A stretch of 64,000 bases of DNA from Haberlea rhodopensis (Eukaryota > Streptophyta > Magnoliopsida > Lamiales > Gesneriaceae), in the NCBI GenBank assembly GCA_907163345.1, contig CAJQUN010000437.1, forward strand, positions 62,001 to 126,000, read 5' to 3'. The notes under the pieces are model-generated. The model was not told the origin of the DNA. It did no database searches and worked only from the letters and a program-made list of their open reading frames with translations. A program made the translations under genes and the position numbers. Shown here in pieces: positions 58,932 through 64,000 of the stretch; within the stretch, counting starts at the first letter, position 1; each line of letters begins with the position of its first letter.

Positions 58932-59509
58932 CCTAACTTCATACTCGAGTAGTTTATTTTCTACGATTACACATACCCCATTACTATTCTTATCCTTACA
59001 TATGTACCAAAGTTTATAGCCACAAGGAGCTATAGTTCTGGCTTTCTCACATACCTATTTGGTCTCCTATATACTCATAATACTATTTTTTCTTATTCTC
59101 ATAGTCTCTACTAACTCTGCTAATCTACCAGTAAGGGAACCTACATTCCAAGAGGCTAAACGAATCTGATGATCTTGGTTTCGAGCTATCTTCTTTACTC
59201 CCACTCGTCGAGGTGAGAGAACCCTTCCTCATTTGAAACCACACACAGGCGTCGATGTGGCGCATTGGTTCTGGGCGATGACCTAGCAGCCCTTGCCCAC
59301 TTACACTACATCCAGGATCCGATGCAGCGCGTCGCCGTGTAGGAAACACCCTAACACAATTCATCTTATAGTTCATGTCATTGAGATGTGACTAATATAT
59401 CTGGCTGGCTGGCTACCACCACCCTTCTCCTTTACCCTGGCTTGGGGCAGGCAGTGATACATATAAAAAGTGATCCAGATCACAAGTGATGTATATCACT
59501 GGTGGAGTT
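58932..59509 (-). pseudogene. RTE LINE 5' UTR and endonuclease N-terminus
   Basis: On the - strand, 59509-59280 is the 5' UTR (a ggctggctggctacc-like block at 59401-59416 and a cccaagccagggtaaagg block). The endonuclease N-terminus follows (RLASWNVGSLTGRLAEL, QETKWVCEKA, CGYKLWYIC) and is cut at 58932 by the chromovirus. Confidence 0.85.
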
Positions 59510-59619
59510 AGCTTCATTTCAACTATGATTATTAATAAAGGGATGGGTGGTTACTAACTACAGTGCCCTGTGTATAACCATTATTGGATGTGAATATTCA
59601 TATCCAAGGGTTTGATGTG

Positions 59620-60830
59620 CACTAAATGTAAGGAATCCGATATAGGCACGCAACGAAAATACAAAACTTTATCGGATTCCACAAGTTATCTATACGAAGT
59701 GAAACCTATCGCTGTTAAGAGTTTATACCTTTGAAGCGTGTTTGAAGCAGATTGCCAAGCGCGATATGTCCACGAGCAAAACATTCATGTTATGCTCTAC
59801 GGTATCCACACGATCAAATCCTTTAAAGGGTTCGAAACTTTCAAAGTGCTAGCCTTGAAAGATCGATCTGCACAAGAATAATTTTGGGTGCCAATATTTT
59901 GTGACGGCTAGTGTTATCAGTCAATGAATGAAATCCTATGTCCACTTCTCTATGTATATATAGACTTTTTGAGAGGTCCAACTCTTAGGGTTTGTGACGG
60001 TTGGTATCCCAACCAGTTCAAAATCCTAGACCCATCATAATATATATAACATTTATATATACATATATGTCGGCCCATAATATATAACATTTATATACCG
60101 GTCCATATACATAACTTTAAATGTTTATTATGACTATTCCTAATTTATTAAATTCATCAAATTAATTTAATCTCCCTTTATCGACTTAATCTTTTGTGCG
60201 ACCCATTAAGATCTTGTAATGTTGGCAATGACATAAAATCTTATTTTATGTCAAAAGCAATGAGCGGTATCTAGCAACACATCAAGGCTTCCCAATTTAC
60301 AAGAATGTCATTGACTCGACATTAAATATTGGTCTGTGATAATATTTCATATGTAACTTAATCCATTTGTCCTAGATGTTTAGATTGAACACGGGTTATG
60401 TAATGTGTCACACTCGTAAAGTTCAATCCTTTTATTTCTTGATTCCCGAGTAGACTAGATTTAACAAATGAACTCGATATCACATATCGACTCATTCGAG
60501 CATGACCATGCATATTTAGTATCACTCGATCAAGGGCCTAAAACACCACTCCAGTTATATGGAAGGGACAAATCCTATATTGACCACTCAACATTCATCT
60601 ACACAATTCGTAGTATATCCAACGATTGCCTTTATAGCTCACCCTATTACATGTAACGTCTGACAATATGAAGATATATAACTTCTTATATTGGGATCTC
60701 TGGTGATCTCAAATCGTAAAGATCATATAGATAATTATCACTATGAGAATCGCTTATAACTTTCATATAACAATCCATGTAGGTTTTTTAGGTGGGTCGT
60801 AAGCATCGATGCCAAACATTAAATATTATA
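59620..60830. mobile_element. Degenerate copia-like LTR sequence
   Basis: Blocks such as ctcattcgagcatgaccatgc, actcgatcaagggcctaa and aattatcactatgaga resemble a widespread class of plant copia LTRs. No second LTR, primer site, coding region or TSD was identified. No other feature in this stretch. Confidence 0.4.
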
Positions 60831-61389
60831 AACTTAAGCTTGATTAATCAAACATAAAAATATATTTAGTTTTTAATATAATTTTAATTATATCAAGCCA
60901 GATATCAGGTAAAATAATGTATAAATGTAACAAATTTAGGTAAACTGGCCAAATTCGTTCTAAAATTGTCTACTTTAGGTTTTGATTCTTTAAGTAATCA
61001 AAATTAGATATTAGATCTGGAACTCTCTATTTTTTTGTTTCCTTTCAGTCCTATTTCACCAAAGCACTAATGTGACCAAAAAAACATTGATATATTTGAT
61101 GTCACGTCCTCACTCCCGCAAAACATGACATAAATAAAAAAAAACCAACCAAAATCGGCCAACTTACTAGACCGTTTCGGAAGTTTTTCCATAAATTTAA
61201 TAATAAAATTCATAAAATGTAATCATCACTTAATCTCTTTTTTTTTAGAACACTGTTTTATATAATTCATTTTGATATTTGTCATATATTTCACTTCCAA
61301 TTTTTATTTTATTTTCCAATTATATTTATGCAGCCACCCCATTGAAATATGCAGAAACTTGTGAAACTTTATATATCAATACGTTTCGG
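60831..61389. other. AT-rich spacer
   Basis: No coding or structural feature recognised. Confidence 0.5.
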
Positions 61390-61970
61390 TCAATAACTTG
61401 AGTCCACTCCCAAATAATGATGCATTCTATTGGGATCGCTTGGAGGATCAACTCTGTTATTGTAATGAGAACAAATCAGCGAAGTTGTTTGTTGGTACTT
61501 GGTATCTTGCTCATTGTTACTAAGTTGATCTCCGTCTTATCTGCTAAGGGTTATTCATCTAGTCTTCATATATATCACATTAGTTGACTACTCAACTGAT
61601 TTCTTCTGTTAAGCGAGGTAGATACTCAGCAGATCTTCATATGTTCAACGAGATATGTTGGATTTTAGATCCACCGGTCAGTCAAGTAGTGCGCTCTGCT
61701 AACTAATCTGCTAACTTGACGTAGATTAGTTTTGTTAATCCTCAGTTGGCTCGGGAGATTATTTATTCTAATACTCAACTGGACCCAGACAACTGACATG
61801 AAGTGGTTGATTCATGCTGCTGATCATTCTGTTAGTTTGACTCCACTGGATTATACTTCCAACATCGACGACTTTGCTACACACTTGATAAATTTATTAG
61901 TAACATAATTACAAGTTCCGTTAAAATCAAAATTAAGATTATTAAGGTTCTGTGAACCCAAACACATTCG
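61390..61970 (-). mobile_element. Degenerate LTR fragment related to 41.6-42.3 kb
   Basis: 61865-61965 (acacacttgataaatttatt, then caagttccgttaaaatcaaaa) aligns with 42250-42344. The rest shows loose 'ctcaactg' repeats. Boundaries unresolved. Confidence 0.4.
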
Positions 61971-63190
61971 TTCCTTCCTCACACGTGTGTCTAACAAATG
62001 CTTTTTCACGTTGGACTCAACATTGGTTTTGAATTTATTGTGATTTTTTTTAAAATAAAGTACTATAATTTTTTGTTAAAAACATCTGTAGTCAACATTG
62101 GTCAAGATTATGTTTCTGAATGAATTGTATTTATTTTCCTACAAGAAATTAGGTTGTTTGTCAAATGTCAAAATCCTTCGACCAACTGTTAATTATGTGT
62201 GATCTTGAAATTTATTGATTATCTATGCAATCTTATGTACTATATTATTATACTATATATAATGCGTGAGGGTCTTAGTGGTCCGATAATTTCAGACCAA
62301 TGTCTAATTACACTCATACCTCTGTCAATCTAAAATATTATCATTATACACACTATCTATGTGTCCACCAATTTAGGTTATGATATTCACAATCTTACAA
62401 ATAATCATCACTACTGTATAAAGTACCATATTACCCTAAAAAAATTACTAAAATCCAAAAAAAATTAAATATAAAAATATAGTATAATCATTTCATAATT
62501 TAAATTAATAAAAAACTAAAATAAAAATAAAAATAAATGTGCATAAAGGAACTAGTTATTAGTATGCATACAATATGTGCATGTGCATAAGGGAACTAGT
62601 TATTATTAGGGAAAATTTCGGGTCGGTACTATTTGGTAAAAGATTTTTCGGCCCAGTCACCCCAAATAAATTCTTTCAACTAGGTCCAATTTTGGTCAAA
62701 ATGACCAAAATAGTCTGCTGCCTTCCTTGGATCACATCCTTCAACATCAAAACCCTAGTCTCCAACCATCACATCAGCCACATGTCCCAACCATCAACGC
62801 CATCGTCGGAAGTTGTCGCTTCTCCCATGGTGTCGGAGCTGCGCGCACTGGTCAAACGAAAACAAAAAGGTTGTGCAAGAAGATAAAATCATCGCATTCT
62901 TCTATTTATCATCTATTTACCGATTGTGTTGATTTTGTTTTATATTTCTTATGAATTTCAATTTTTTTATAATGTCTGTACGTAGATTTTTAATGTGAAA
63001 CGTAAAAGTATAACGTATTTGAATTCTTCGATCAATGTTTGAATGAAAATTTTATATTTATTATGAATTTCAATTTTATTGTAATGATTGTTTGTAGATT
63101 TTAATGTAAAACTCAAAATTATAATGTATTTGAGATGTTCGATCAATTGTTTGAATGAAAATTTTGAGAATGTAATGATATTGAAACCAT
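61971..63190. other. AT-rich sequence, no gene recognised
   Basis: A 103-codon frame at 62575-62886 has a hydrophobic middle but no family features, and its first half lies in repeat-like sequence. Two copies of gtgcataaNggaactagttatta are at 62537-62559 and 62583-62606. Confidence 0.45.
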
Positions 63191-63191
63191 T

Positions 63192-63988
63192 GGTGCATGT
63201 ATTTTACATGCACCGACATTTCATGAGTCTATCGGTGCATGTAATTTACATGCACCGATAGACTCAGTGGTGCATGTAATTTACATGCACCGGCAGTTCA
63301 TGAGTCTATCGGTGCATGTAATTCACATGCACCAATAGACTCATTGGTGCATGTAACTTACATGCATCTTTAGACTTAGGCGTTGCTTTCTTATTCAGTT
63401 TGTTATTTCACATCTCAAGCCTTCTATTTCAGCTTGCTATTAATTAAAAAATAATAATGAGGAAAAATGTTACATATTCAAAATTATATATAAAAATGCT
63501 ATGTTTTTGGTTAAATATAGTATAAGTCTATACATGCACCAAAATAGACTTAGCGGTGCATGTAATTCACATGCACCGACTTGCTAAAATCTATCGATGC
63601 ATGTAATTTACATGCACCGATAGGCGGTGATGCACTAATATACGATTTTTTTTATCTAATTACTAAATAACAATGATCAAATAAAAAAAAATGTGAATTA
63701 ATATTTCATTCTATAATTTTTACAATTGATCTTATAACAAATTAAAGATACAATATATTACTTTAGAAATTAAATTTTTATTATGGATGAGTATATACAA
63801 TATGATAAATTATTGAATAATCTCATAACAAAATTATATTATTTTTCAAATTATATTACACAAACATGTTTTAGTTTTAAGTGTTATTTGTGATCGTCAT
63901 TAACACTTACTATATGATAATTATTTATTATGTAATTTGAGAATCAATGCAAATGTTGAGTCTACCGATGCATGTAATTTACATGCAC
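63192..63988. repeat. Array of long palindromes (ggtgcatgtaa / ttacatgcacc)
   Basis: Eight copies of a near-palindrome of about 23 bp: 63192, 63234, 63269, 63311, 63346, 63555, 63596 and 63967 (start positions). The copy at 63224-63266 extends to a perfect palindrome with 21-bp arms and a single central T. The units alternate with gagtctatcg/gatagactc, itself part of the arms. Each arm contains TGCATG (RY-type core). The array continues to the window edge. Confidence 0.95.
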
Positions 63989-64000
63989 CGGTAGACTAGG

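Larger units (their letters stand above)
48791..59526 (-). mobile_element. RTE-type LINE, split by a chromovirus
   Basis: Flanked by a perfect 17-bp target duplication, agcttcatttcaactat (48791-48807 and 59510-59526). On the - strand it runs from a 5' UTR (59509 downward) through an endonuclease and RT to a 3' end ending ttgttgttgt (48808), the TTG-type tail of RTE elements. A Ty3/gypsy element is inserted in the endonuclease at the duplicated cctaa. LINE sequence is 58932-59509 plus 48808-50457, about 2.2 kb. The part after the RT core is shorter than usual. Confidence 0.88.

Noticed and set aside
62575..62886. A 103-codon frame as a possible gene
   Set aside because: No homologous family, no promoter context, and its first half lies in repeat-like intergenic sequence.

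Overview
This is a plant nuclear genome window, about 64 kb, from a eudicot; the retroelement mix suggests an asterid, possibly Lamiales (inference). Only two host genes are clearly recognisable, both apparently intronless. One is a mitochondrial-type PPR gene orthologous to Arabidopsis EMB2217 (27485-29907, + strand, carrying a one-base frameshift). The other is a GRAS transcription factor, most like the mycorrhiza-associated RAD1 clade (44774-46348, - strand). Almost everything else is mobile DNA, much of it nested.

890-27170 is a Mutator-like element (MULE) with degenerate long terminal inverted repeats. It carries a broken mudrA-type transposase (+ strand) and a spliced plant mobile domain (PMD) gene (- strand). 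A chromovirus-type solo LTR (1398-3538) sits in its left arm. A 19.3 kb LTR element with no recognisable coding capacity (5043-24351, TSD tttac) splits the transposase. A young Ty1/copia element (11097-21777, TSD ccatc) with gag, a broken pol and an extra third ORF is inserted inside that. The MULE ends only about 310 bp upstream of the EMB2217 start.

30-41 kb holds small hAT-type elements (one with a perfect 8-bp TSD) and a 4.7 kb copia-derived element in - orientation that keeps an intact gag but no pol. 40-44.8 kb is decayed repeat sequence, followed by the GRAS gene and its AT-rich upstream region.

48791-59526 is an RTE-type LINE on the - strand with a 17-bp TSD. It is split by a Ty3/gypsy chromovirus (50458-58931, TSD cctaa). 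The gag region of this chromovirus is missing and replaced by a 339-bp copy of its own 3' flanking LINE sequence. The last 4.5 kb holds degenerate LTR-like sequence and an array of long palindromes containing TGCATG, running to the window edge.

The LTRs of several otherwise unrelated families here share arrays of GATCGATC or GCGAT palindromes. No prokaryotic features, rRNA, tRNA or CRISPR were seen.
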